DNA of 24,929 bases from positions 1-24,929 of the IMG/VR virus record IMGVR_UViG_3300008108_000740. One strand, written 5' to 3'. Position 1 is the stretch's first letter. Every line of letters starts with the position of its first letter. Under the pieces are notes generated by a model that had not been told where the DNA came from, made no database searches, and saw only the letters and a list, made by a program, of their open reading frames with translations. Position numbers and translations under genes: made by a program. Origin of the DNA: a virus. Shown one piece after another: positions 16,197 through 21,964 of the stretch.

Positions 16197-16551
16197 ATTG
16201 TAAATTATATTATTACTCAATTATCAGGTTCTAATGTTGAACTTGAAGTATTAAGTACTGGTGTAAGAATAGGTAATATAATAGGAGATGCTCATACTGT
16301 AACAGGTAGCTTTGGGTGTAAATGGATCAGGTACTTTTGCTGGTAATATTATAGCTATAGGTTCATTAACTGTTAATGGTCAAGTACGAGTAAATAATCA
16401 ATCAGGAGGGACTCCAACAGAACAAGGTACATCGGCTGGTGTTGTATCTAATTATTGGGCCACAGAAGATGGTAAGTTTTTAAGCACACTAGCAGTATGG
16501 TTAACAATAAATTTAAACGGTATTGCTTATTATCTTCCAGCATATGAATAA
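16197..16551 (+). pseudogene. Fibre 3' remnant with a one-base frameshift
   Basis: A coding remnant in two frames. From 16197 to 16310 one frame reads ITQLSGSNVELEVLSTG, VRIGNIIGD and AHTVTGS with no start codon. At 16311-16313 a TTT replaces the expected TT (AGC-TTG-GGT), and the coding sense continues one frame over from 16312 as LGVNGSGTFAGNIIAIGSL, TVNGQVRVNNQSGG, VSNYWATEDGKFL and INLNGIAYYLPAYE, ending TAA 16549-16551. GS-LGVNGSG is the usual fibre shaft wording, so a single T insertion is the simplest explanation. The gene is also missing its 5' part. The last bases overlap the start of the next small ORF, which preserves the coupling of an intact gene. Confidence 0.65.
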
Positions 16552-16715
16552 TGATTAAATCAACACCAGAAATAGAAGCAAAAATAAAAGCCAGTGGAGT
16601 ACCAATTGTTGAAATAACTTTTCAACAACTTTCTCAAGCTAAACTTGCTACTGAAGAAGAAATTTTATATATTTATAATAAACATAAACAAAATGGCAAT
16701 ACAAGTAACAGGTAG
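16551..16715 (+). CDS. Tiny ORF (54 aa) after the fibre remnant
   Basis: ATG 16551 overlaps the fibre TAA by one base; the ORF reads MIKSTPEIEAKIKASGVPIV then FQQLSQAKLATEEEILYIYNK and ends TAG 16713-16715, overlapping the next gene by 23 nt. Mostly helical and charged. It has no recognised family. Its position directly after a fibre gene parallels 11062 and 13578. The TATTTATA motif for the next gene lies inside its 3' end. Confidence 0.6.
   Translation: MIKSTPEIEAKIKASGVPIVEITFQQLSQAKLATEEEILYIYNKHKQNGNTSNR
16670..16677 (+). promoter_or_regulatory. TATTTATA motif upstream of gene 16693
   Basis: TATTTATA in TATATATTTATAATAAAC, 15 nt before ATG 16693, lying within the 3' end of the preceding ORF. 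Candidate late promoter. Confidence 0.45.
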
Positions 16716-17010
16716 TCTTCAAGTAGGCTTAGCATATTATAACAACCCAATTATTGAATTAATACCTCATTTAACATACAGAGGTATGATAGCAATGGAT
16801 GCTAATGTTTGCGCTCCAGCTTACAATCCAGAAACATCAAGTAGTTATTACACTCAAGTAACAACACTACCTTATTACCCGCAAATATCTGAGTTACAAT
16901 ATCCTGCATCACCAGTAGATCCTTATAGTGATTTAATTTACGCTTTGGAAACATTTGTGATTGAAGATTTACAACCTAATAATTCAGGTTCAATATTTAA
17001 TAGATTTTAA
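16693..17010 (+). CDS. Small structural-type protein (105 aa)
   Basis: The start at ATG 16693 (MAIQVTGSLQVGLAYYNNP) is preferred to an in-frame ATG at 16645, which lies inside the preceding ORF and upstream of the promoter-like motif. QVTGSLQVG is fibre-like wording; the rest is Tyr/Pro-rich (YRGMIAMDANV, YYTQVTTLPYYPQ) with a helical SDLIYALETFVIEDL segment. Probably a virion component at the end of the fibre locus, but not assigned to a family. Confidence 0.65.
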   Translation: MAIQVTGSLQVGLAYYNNPIIELIPHLTYRGMIAMDANVCAPAYNPETSSSYYTQVTTLPYYPQISELQYPASPVDPYSDLIYALETFVIEDLQPNNSGSIFNRF

Positions 17011-17047
17011 TTTGGAGTTTTAAGAAAAAGTTATTATAATTAAAATA

Positions 17048-17272
17048 ATGAAAAAAATATTTGAATTCATAAAAACTATTTTAGGGTTTGTTAAAGAAAC
17101 AACTACTGAAATAAAAGAAATTAGTAATGAAGTACTAGAAGTGGTTGAAACTTCTAATAAAATAGAAGAAAAAGTAACTGAAACAACTGAAGAAGTAGAA
17201 CCTATAACTGAAGAAGTAGAACCTACTCCTAAAAAAGCTAAAAAGAAACATTACCCAAAGAAAAAAAAATAA
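17048..17272 (+). CDS. Charged coiled-coil protein (74 aa) with Lys-rich tail
   Basis: Function not recognised. An amphipathic N-terminal helix (KKIFEFIKTILGFVKE) is followed by a Glu/Thr/Val-rich coiled-coil-like stretch with a short tandem repeat (EEVEPITEEVEPTP) and a strongly basic end (KKAKKKHYPKKKK). Acidic middle and basic tail suggest binding to nucleic acid or to a charged virion surface; this is only inference. No transmembrane segment is evident. It is separated by 37 nt from the preceding gene and by 3 nt from the next, whose GTG start suggests coupling. Confidence 0.65.
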   Translation: MKKIFEFIKTILGFVKETTTEIKEISNEVLEVVETSNKIEEKVTETTEEVEPITEEVEPTPKKAKKKHYPKKKK

Positions 17273-17275
17273 GTA

Positions 17276-17509
17276 GTGCTTAAATTATTAGAAATAGCTG
17301 AAGCCTGGATTATTGCTGAAAACCCTAATTCTGAACAAAAAGCAATAGCTGAGTCTAGAATAGAGATATGCAATAGTTGCCCTGAAAAAACATTTGTAGA
17401 TATGTTTGATACTTATATATGTGGTGTATGTAGTTGTCCTCTATCTAAAAAAATATTTAGTTCAAGACCAGGCCCAGAAGCTTGCCCTAAACAAAAATGG
17501 ATAAAATAA
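17276..17509 (+). CDS. Cys-rich zinc-ribbon-like protein (77 aa)
   Basis: Starts at GTG 17276, 3 nt after the previous stop. Six cysteines at 32, 35, 49, 52, 54 and 70 are arranged C-x2-C...C-x2-C-x-C...C, with CNSCPEK at the first pair, CGVCSCPLSKK at the second and ACPKQKW near the C-terminus. This is the layout of small zinc-ribbon proteins common in phage genomes, whose function is generally unknown. The remainder is an N-terminal helix (LLEIAEAWIIAENP). Zinc binding is inferred from the Cys pattern. Such Cys density is unlike every other protein in the window, so a structural role is doubtful; a regulatory or assembly role is possible. Confidence 0.7.
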   Translation: MLKLLEIAEAWIIAENPNSEQKAIAESRIEICNSCPEKTFVDMFDTYICGVCSCPLSKKIFSSRPGPEACPKQKWIK

Positions 17510-17514
17510 AGAAT

Positions 17515-17787
17515 ATGTCAGAAATTAAAAAACTAACCCAAGAAGAGATCGATTCGATCAAAGCCCTACAAGTACAATATAACAAGGTTATATTCGAATT
17601 AGGTTCAATTGAAAGTCAACTAATGTTGATTAAAAAACAAACAGAGGTATTAGAAACAGAAAAAACAAAAATTGTATCTGATATCGACAAAATAGGTGAA
17701 TCTGAAAAAACATTGATTGATTCACTTCAAACTAAATACGGCGCTGGTAACATAAATATCGAAACTGGCGAAATTACACCTCTTTAA
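17515..17787 (+). CDS. Coiled-coil protein (90 aa)
   Basis: ATG 17515 (MSEIKKLTQEEIDS) starts 5 nt after the previous stop; an in-frame ATG at 17497 would add MDKIKN and overlap the upstream gene. The body is one long coiled coil (ALQVQYNKVIFELGSIESQ, LETEKTKIVSDIDKIGESEK) ending in a short Gly-rich segment (KYGAGNINIETGEI). Resembles small helical phage proteins of unknown function; it could be a tail or head assembly factor. It directly precedes the tail-sheath transcription unit. Confidence 0.7.
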   Translation: MSEIKKLTQEEIDSIKALQVQYNKVIFELGSIESQLMLIKKQTEVLETEKTKIVSDIDKIGESEKTLIDSLQTKYGAGNINIETGEITPL

Positions 17788-17819
17788 TCTCTGTTCTGCG
17801 TTTTATATAGACTAGTTGA

Positions 17820-17827
17820 TATTTATT
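17820..17827 (+). promoter_or_regulatory. TATTTATT motif upstream of tail sheath
   Basis: GATATTTATTAG, 39 nt before the sheath ATG at 17867 and after the coiled-coil stop. Variant of the recurrent TATTTATA motif; candidate late promoter. Confidence 0.45.
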
Positions 17828-17866
17828 AGTAGATTAATCTTTAATAAATTCAATTAAATATATAAA

Positions 17867-19591
17867 ATGGCAGAACAAATTATTTCACCTGGTGTATTCC
17901 AAATAGAGTCAGACCAGAGCCTTTACACAACCCAACCACCTGCGTTAGGTGCAGCAATAGTAGGTCCTACAGTTATGGGTAGACCTTTTGTACCTACTTA
18001 TGTTACTACATATTCTCAATATCTAGCATTATTTGGTGATATTTTTAAGAGTGGTAGTTACTACTATGAATACTTTACTTCACAAGCAGCTAAAGAATAT
18101 TTTCAAAATGGCGGTCAGTCATTATTAGTTACTCGTATTATTAGCGGATCAGCTAATGCAAGTACGTATGCTACATCTAATATTCCTGCTGCTTCAGGTA
18201 CAGGATCATCATTCCAATTAGAAGTTTTATCATGGGGTGACCAAATGAATAACACTTCTAGCTTAGTAAGTGGTGCTTTAGCAAGTGGTTCTTCACTAAA
18301 CGTACGTTGGGAGGTAACATCAGTAAATACAGGAAGTGGTACTTTCACTTTAGTAATTCGTCGTGGTGACGATAATGATGCTCAGAAAAATATTTTAGAA
18401 ACATGGGCTAACGTAAGTTTAGATCCTCAATTACCTAACTACATTTCTCGTGTAATAGGTGATTTAAAACCTGTTTATACAGCAGCTACAGGTAATAGCT
18501 CAGCATATATTAATTTTACTGGAACTTACCCAAACATATCACAGTATGTTCGTGTTTCATCAGTTACTACTCCAAATGTAGATTCAATTGACAATAATGG
18601 TAATTATAAAGCTACTCAATACAGTGGAAGTTTACCTACAGTAGGAAGTGGATCATATGGTGGTTCGTTCAGTGGAGGTGTAGCAGACACAAACGCTGCT
18701 AAGTTGATGAATGAAAACATTACCTCAGCAAGTATTCAAGGATTTACTCCAGCAGATTATAATACAGCATTTAGTTTATTATCTAATGCAGATGAATACA
18801 GATTTAATATGTTGTTAGCTCCTGGTGTTGGATTAGATAACTCAGCTGTATCTACTATGATAGCAACAGTAGAAGGACGTGGCGATGCAATCGCTATTAC
18901 AGATGCTGGTGTTTATGGAACTGCAATCGGAACTGCAACTCAAAATGCTTCAGGTCAATCAAGTAATTATGCTGCAACTTATTATCCTTGGGTTCAATTA
19001 TTCTCAAGTGGTTTAGGAAAAGTAGTATGGTGTCCTCCATCAACAGTAATAGGTGGTGTATTAGCATTTAACGATAGAGTAGGTGCTGAATGGTTTGCTC
19101 CAGCTGGTTTAAACAGAGGTGGTATTCCTTCAGTAGTTCGTCCTGAACGCAGATTACAACAAACAGATCGTGATACATTATATAGTGGAAATGTTAACCC
19201 AATTGCAACATTCCCAGGTACTGGTACTTGTGTATGGGGTCAGAAAACATTGCAACGTAAACCAACATCTTTAGATCGTGTAAATGTAAGACGTTTATTA
19301 ATAGCATTAAAAGATTTTATCGGTGGTGTATCTCGTACATTAGTATTCGAACAAAACACAACAGTAACTCGTAATAGATTCTTATCACAAGTTAATCCTT
19401 ATTTAGAGTCAGTAGTGCAACGTCAAGGTTTATTTGCTTATAAAGTAGTAATGGATGATACTAATAATACAGCAGATGTAGTTGATAGAAACCAATTAGT
19501 AGGCCAAATTTATATTCAACCTACTAAAACAGCTGAATTTATTATCTTGAATTTTAACATTCTACCAACTGGAGCTACATTCCCAGCTTAA
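17867..19591 (+). CDS. gp18: Tail sheath protein, gp18-like
   Basis: Forms the contractile sheath around the tail tube. The N-terminus AEQIISPGVFQIESDQS is the typical sheath opening (SPGVY..E.D.S), followed by ALGAAIVGPTVMGRPFVP and a TYSQYLALFGD loop. The middle holds a variable beta insertion (about residues 100-270). The C-terminal domain has the conserved sheath elements: RLLIALKDFIGGVSRTLVFEQN, RNRFLSQVNPYLESVVQRQGLFAYKVVMD and the handshake-strand region AEFIILNFNILPTGATF. Length 574 aa against 659 in T4 gp18. It is flanked by a TATTTATT motif upstream and a strong terminator downstream, so it is probably a separate, highly expressed unit. Confidence 0.93.
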   Translation: MAEQIISPGVFQIESDQSLYTTQPPALGAAIVGPTVMGRPFVPTYVTTYSQYLALFGDIFKSGSYYYEYFTSQAAKEYFQNGGQSLLVTRIISGSANASTYATSNIPAASGTGSSFQLEVLSWGDQMNNTSSLVSGALASGSSLNVRWEVTSVNTGSGTFTLVIRRGDDNDAQKNILETWANVSLDPQLPNYISRVIGDLKPVYTAATGNSSAYINFTGTYPNISQYVRVSSVTTPNVDSIDNNGNYKATQYSGSLPTVGSGSYGGSFSGGVADTNAAKLMNENITSASIQGFTPADYNTAFSLLSNADEYRFNMLLAPGVGLDNSAVSTMIATVEGRGDAIAITDAGVYGTAIGTATQNASGQSSNYAATYYPWVQLFSSGLGKVVWCPPSTVIGGVLAFNDRVGAEWFAPAGLNRGGIPSVVRPERRLQQTDRDTLYSGNVNPIATFPGTGTCVWGQKTLQRKPTSLDRVNVRRLLIALKDFIGGVSRTLVFEQNTTVTRNRFLSQVNPYLESVVQRQGLFAYKVVMDDTNNTADVVDRNQLVGQIYIQPTKTAEFIILNFNILPTGATFPA

Positions 19592-19599
19592 CAATAATA

Positions 19600-19634
19600 A
19601 TGTAGAGGGGTGAAAACCTCTCTACATATTTTTA
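19600..19634 (+). terminator. Terminator after tail sheath gene
   Basis: Perfect 12-bp stem (one G-T pair) ATGTAGAG../..CTCTACAT, 19600-19611 with 19616-19627, with a GAAA tetraloop, followed by a T-rich tail (ATTTTTA). A textbook rho-independent terminator 9 nt after the stop. Confidence 0.9.
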
Positions 19635-19644
19635 AATTATATAA

Positions 19645-19652
19645 TATTTATC
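19645..19652 (+). promoter_or_regulatory. TATTTATC motif upstream of tail tube
   Basis: TAATATTTATCAATAG, 21 nt before ATG 19674 and directly after the sheath terminator. The placement between terminator and gene is the expected one for a promoter. Confidence 0.5.
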
Positions 19653-19673
19653 AATAGATAACAATTAAATAAC

Positions 19674-20159
19674 ATGCCAGTACTTTCAGCAAACGAGATA
19701 ATGTTCACTGCGTTTGAACCAAAAGTTCAAAATCGCTTTATCATGTACATAGATGGTATTCCTGCTTACCTAATTAAAAAAGCAAGCTCACCTTCATTAG
19801 ACGCAGGTGAAGTAGTATTAGACCATATTAACGTTTACCGTAAAATTAAAGGTAAAGTTAGATGGAATGATATGAACTTAGAATTATACGACCCTATCAC
19901 TCCATCAGGTGCTCAAGCAGTAATGGAATGGGTTCGTTTATCACATGAATCTGTAACGGGTCGTGATGGTTACTCAGATTTCTACAAGAAAGATATTACA
20001 TTAGATGTATTAGGCCCAGTAGGTGATGTCATCAGTGAATGGGTTATCAAAGGAGCATATGTTAAAACAGCTAACTTTGGTGATTACGATTGGGCAAATG
20101 ATCAAGCAATTAACTTATCAGTATCGATTGCTATGGATTATTGTGTATTGAACTTCTGA
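19674..20159 (+). CDS. gp19: Tail tube protein, gp19-like
   Basis: Forms the inner tail tube. The length of 161 aa is nearly that of T4 gp19 (163). Family features: N-terminal NRFIMYIDGIPAYLIKKASSPSLD, where the strand leads into the tube-tube contact region; KGKVRWNDMNLELYDPITPSGAQAVMEWV; and the C-terminal beta part DITLDVLGPVGDVISEWVIKGAYVKTANFGDYDWANDQAINLSVSIAMDYC. It immediately follows the sheath gene as in T4 (18-19 order). TGA is used as its stop, showing the standard code. Flanked by terminators on both sides. Confidence 0.93.
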   Translation: MPVLSANEIMFTAFEPKVQNRFIMYIDGIPAYLIKKASSPSLDAGEVVLDHINVYRKIKGKVRWNDMNLELYDPITPSGAQAVMEWVRLSHESVTGRDGYSDFYKKDITLDVLGPVGDVISEWVIKGAYVKTANFGDYDWANDQAINLSVSIAMDYCVLNF

Positions 20160-20177
20160 TCTTTAATTAAGAAAATA

Positions 20178-20191
20178 GCGATCCAAATCGC
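20178..20191 (+). other. Small hairpin after tail tube
   Basis: GCGAT/ATCGC inverted repeat with a 4-nt CCAA loop just after the tube stop, before the main terminator. No T-run follows; it may protect the mRNA 3' end. Weak evidence. Confidence 0.3.
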
Positions 20192-20198
20192 GTCTTCT

Positions 20199-20238
20199 AA
20201 TCCTTCTATATATATATTAGTATATAGGAGGATTTTTT
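20199..20238 (+). terminator. Terminator after tail tube gene
   Basis: Long stem AATCCTTCTATATA/TATATAGGAGGATT (20199-20212 with 20221-20234, one T-G pair) with an 8-nt loop and a T-run directly after. Strong rho-independent terminator. Confidence 0.88.
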
Positions 20239-20284
20239 ATGCTTAAAAAAAACAAATTAAACAAATATTATTAGAAAATATATC

Positions 20285-20809
20285 ATGATAAAACTATCCC
20301 AAATATTGAAAGAAATATCATCATCTCCTGAATACCTCACTTTAAATACAAATGATAAAAACTTATACGAAACATATATATTATTAGGAGAATTATTAAA
20401 TCCGGATAATTCATATCCATATGAAGAAAAGATAAAAGGGTTATGGGAATATAAGGATATAATGGATAATATATATTTTGTTCGATTAACATATCAACCA
20501 ACAACTCAACCTCATTTTGAGTTAAAAACAGGATATTATAATGAACATGGTAAACCTCAATACGACCCGCCAGTACCTGATAATTCAACTAGTAAAGATT
20601 GGGATAAACGAAGTGATACTGTTGCTAAAATATATCGTGATGAAATAATACCTATGTTTATAGAGCAAAACATAAGTAATATATTAATCATAAAACCACT
20701 AGAAATTAAAAGATATCAATTTAGTGTAAGATTAATAGATAAATTTACCCCTAACAACATTCAGATAAAATATAATAAACCTCAATCTATTGTTTTAACA
20801 AAACCATAA
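20285..20809 (+). CDS. Tagged protein (174 aa) with N-terminal MIKLSQILKE
   Basis: Function not recognised. Residues 1-10 match the shared tag (M-I-K-L-x-x-I-L-x-E, ending L-K-E). The rest is a folded, aromatic-rich domain: YFVRLTYQPTTQPHFELKTGYY, NEHGKPQYDPPVPDN, DKRSDTVAKIYRDEIIPMF and LEIKRYQFSVRLIDKF, suggesting a mixed alpha/beta domain rather than a fibre. The gene sits alone between the tail-tube terminator and the chaperone transcription unit, in its own slot. If the tag acts like the T4 capsid-targeting sequence, this would be an internal head protein cut after residue 10. Confidence 0.75.
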   Translation: MIKLSQILKEISSSPEYLTLNTNDKNLYETYILLGELLNPDNSYPYEEKIKGLWEYKDIMDNIYFVRLTYQPTTQPHFELKTGYYNEHGKPQYDPPVPDNSTSKDWDKRSDTVAKIYRDEIIPMFIEQNISNILIIKPLEIKRYQFSVRLIDKFTPNNIQIKYNKPQSIVLTKP

Positions 20810-20817
20810 TATTTATC
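20810..20817 (+). promoter_or_regulatory. TATTTATC motif followed by a terminator
   Basis: TAATATTTATCACC overlaps the end of the tagged gene; about 40 nt later there is a terminator hairpin and then a second motif at 20890. If it is a promoter it would give a very short transcript. Confidence 0.35.
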
Positions 20818-20855
20818 ACCACGAAATTACTTTTTCCGAAGTATACAGAAAGATT

Positions 20856-20885
20856 GGCTTGGCTTTTGCCAGGCCTCTTCTTATC
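20856..20885 (+). terminator. Terminator before chaperone gene
   Basis: GGCTTGGC/GCCAGGCC stem (20856-20863 with 20868-20875, one T-G pair) with a TTTT loop and a T/C-rich tail (TCTTCTTAT). GC-rich for this genome. Confidence 0.75.
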
Positions 20886-20889
20886 GTTA

Positions 20890-20897
20890 TATTTATA
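20890..20897 (+). promoter_or_regulatory. TATTTATA motif upstream of tail chaperone
   Basis: TTATATTTATATAAAA, 18 nt before ATG 20916, directly downstream of a terminator. Candidate late promoter. Confidence 0.5.
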
Positions 20898-20915
20898 TAA
20901 AATAATAAGTTATAA

Positions 20916-21686
20916 ATGGAAAATACTGTTACAAAACCAAAATTCCCAACAGAGATAGTAGATTTACCTTCAAAAGGTTTACTTTATCCTAAAGAAAACC
21001 CACTATCAAGCGGTAAAATTGAAATGAAATATATGAGCGCGCGCGAAGAAGATATTCTTACAAACGCAAACTATATTAAACAAGGTACTGTTATTGATAA
21101 ACTATTGCAAGCTCTTATTGTATCTCCTATCAATTATGATGATTTATTGATTGGTGATAAAAATGCAATTTTAGTTGCCGCTCGTATATTAGGATATGGT
21201 AAAAATTACCAATTTACTTACGTTAATTCGCAAGGTCAAGAAGTAGACGCGGTAGTTGACCTAACTACTCTTAACGACAAGATAATCGAAGATTCTCTTT
21301 ATACCCCCGGTTTAAATGAGTTCAATTTTAAACTACCTCACTCAGATAATACTGTGACTTTTAAGTTATTAACACATGGTGATGAAAAGAAAATTGAAGC
21401 TGAAATAAAAGGTTTACAGAAAATCAATCCAAGTGCTACTTATGACGTAACTACTCGTTTAAAATACATGATTACATCAGTAAACGGTAATCGTGAAGTA
21501 AAAGAGATACGTGAATTCGTAGATAATTTCTTAATGGCTAGGGATGCCAGAGCATTACGTGAATATTATGTTAAAATACAACCTGATATTGAACTAAAAT
21601 ATATTCCTAATGACGAAAACTATGTTGGGGAGGGCATAGATATTCCTATTTCTCTTAACTTTTTTTGGCCTGACTCAGGAATATAG
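20916..21686 (+). CDS. Tail assembly chaperone / gp26-like baseplate hub protein (short form)
   Basis: The N-terminal half carries the gp26-family signature: VDLPSKGLLYPKENPL, then KIEMKYMSAREEDILT and a helix IDKLLQALIVSPI, followed by KNAILVAARILGYGKNYQF. A beta region (FNFKLPHSDNTVTFKLL) and an acidic helix (DEKKIEAEIKGL) follow, and the short form ends NFFWPDSGI. The gene stands between tail tube and tape measure, the standard position of G/GT-type chaperones, which bind the tape measure during assembly. T4 gp26 is 208 aa; here 256. A second frame continues for another 90 codons downstream, so a frameshifted long form is likely. The label could be baseplate hub or tail chaperone; position favours chaperone. 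Confidence 0.75.
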   Translation: MENTVTKPKFPTEIVDLPSKGLLYPKENPLSSGKIEMKYMSAREEDILTNANYIKQGTVIDKLLQALIVSPINYDDLLIGDKNAILVAARILGYGKNYQFTYVNSQGQEVDAVVDLTTLNDKIIEDSLYTPGLNEFNFKLPHSDNTVTFKLLTHGDEKKIEAEIKGLQKINPSATYDVTTRLKYMITSVNGNREVKEIREFVDNFLMARDARALREYYVKIQPDIELKYIPNDENYVGEGIDIPISLNFFWPDSGI

Positions 21687-21939
21687 ATTAGTTTTATTTA
21701 GTCAAATACACGACATTTGTTTCTGGGGACAAGGTGGATATGATTGGAATACTGTTTATGATATGCCCGTTTGGTTACGTACGTTTACCTTTAATAAAAT
21801 AAAGGAATACCATGATAAACAAAACGAGGAGATTGAAAAGCAGCAAAATATGATGAATAATAACAGTAAAAAACAAGAATTAGCAAAACCAAATATAACC
21901 CCTAAACCAGATTACGTTACAAGAGCACCTAAAAAATAG
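21640..21939 (+). CDS. Frameshift extension (T-like) of the tail chaperone
   Basis: The +1 frame relative to 20916 opens after TAG 21637-21639 and runs to TAG 21937-21939. From 21667 it reads GLTQEYRLVLFSQIHDICFW, GQGGYDWNTVYDMPVWLRTF and TFNKIKEYHDKQNEEIEKQQ, then an Asn/Lys/Pro-rich tail. This is coherent protein with no start codon near its 5' end, so it is best read as the C-terminal part of a longer product joined at the T7 run 21660-21666 (AAC-TTT-TTT-TGG in the short frame, TTT-TTT-GGC in the long frame). The fused form would be about 340 aa. A T-run length error would give the same picture. The stop lies in the terminator loop. Confidence 0.65.
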   Translation: MFLFLLTFFGLTQEYRLVLFSQIHDICFWGQGGYDWNTVYDMPVWLRTFTFNKIKEYHDKQNEEIEKQQNMMNNNSKKQELAKPNITPKPDYVTRAPKK

Positions 21940-21949
21940 GTGCTTTTTT
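21924..21949 (+). terminator. Terminator overlapping the chaperone extension stop
   Basis: AGCACCTA/TAGGTGCT 8-bp perfect stem (21924-21931 with 21937-21944), five-A loop, followed by TTTTT. The last codons and stop of the extension are inside the hairpin. Confidence 0.85.
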
Positions 21950-21952
21950 GTA

Positions 21953-21960
21953 TATTTATA
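21953..21960 (+). promoter_or_regulatory. TATTTATA motif directly before tape measure start
   Basis: TATATTTATAACATATG: only 4 nt between motif and ATG 21965, directly after a terminator. If it is a -10 element the transcript would be leaderless or nearly so. Confidence 0.45.
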
Positions 21961-21964
21961 ACAT

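Noticed and set aside
20160-20284. A tRNA or structured RNA gene after the tail tube
   Set aside because: The two hairpins fit a small stem and a rho-independent terminator; no cloverleaf or T-loop was found.
20908-20918. TTATAAATGG as a T4 late promoter (TATAAATA)
   Set aside because: It overlaps the start codon and lacks the final TA; the recurrent element in this window is TATTTATA instead.
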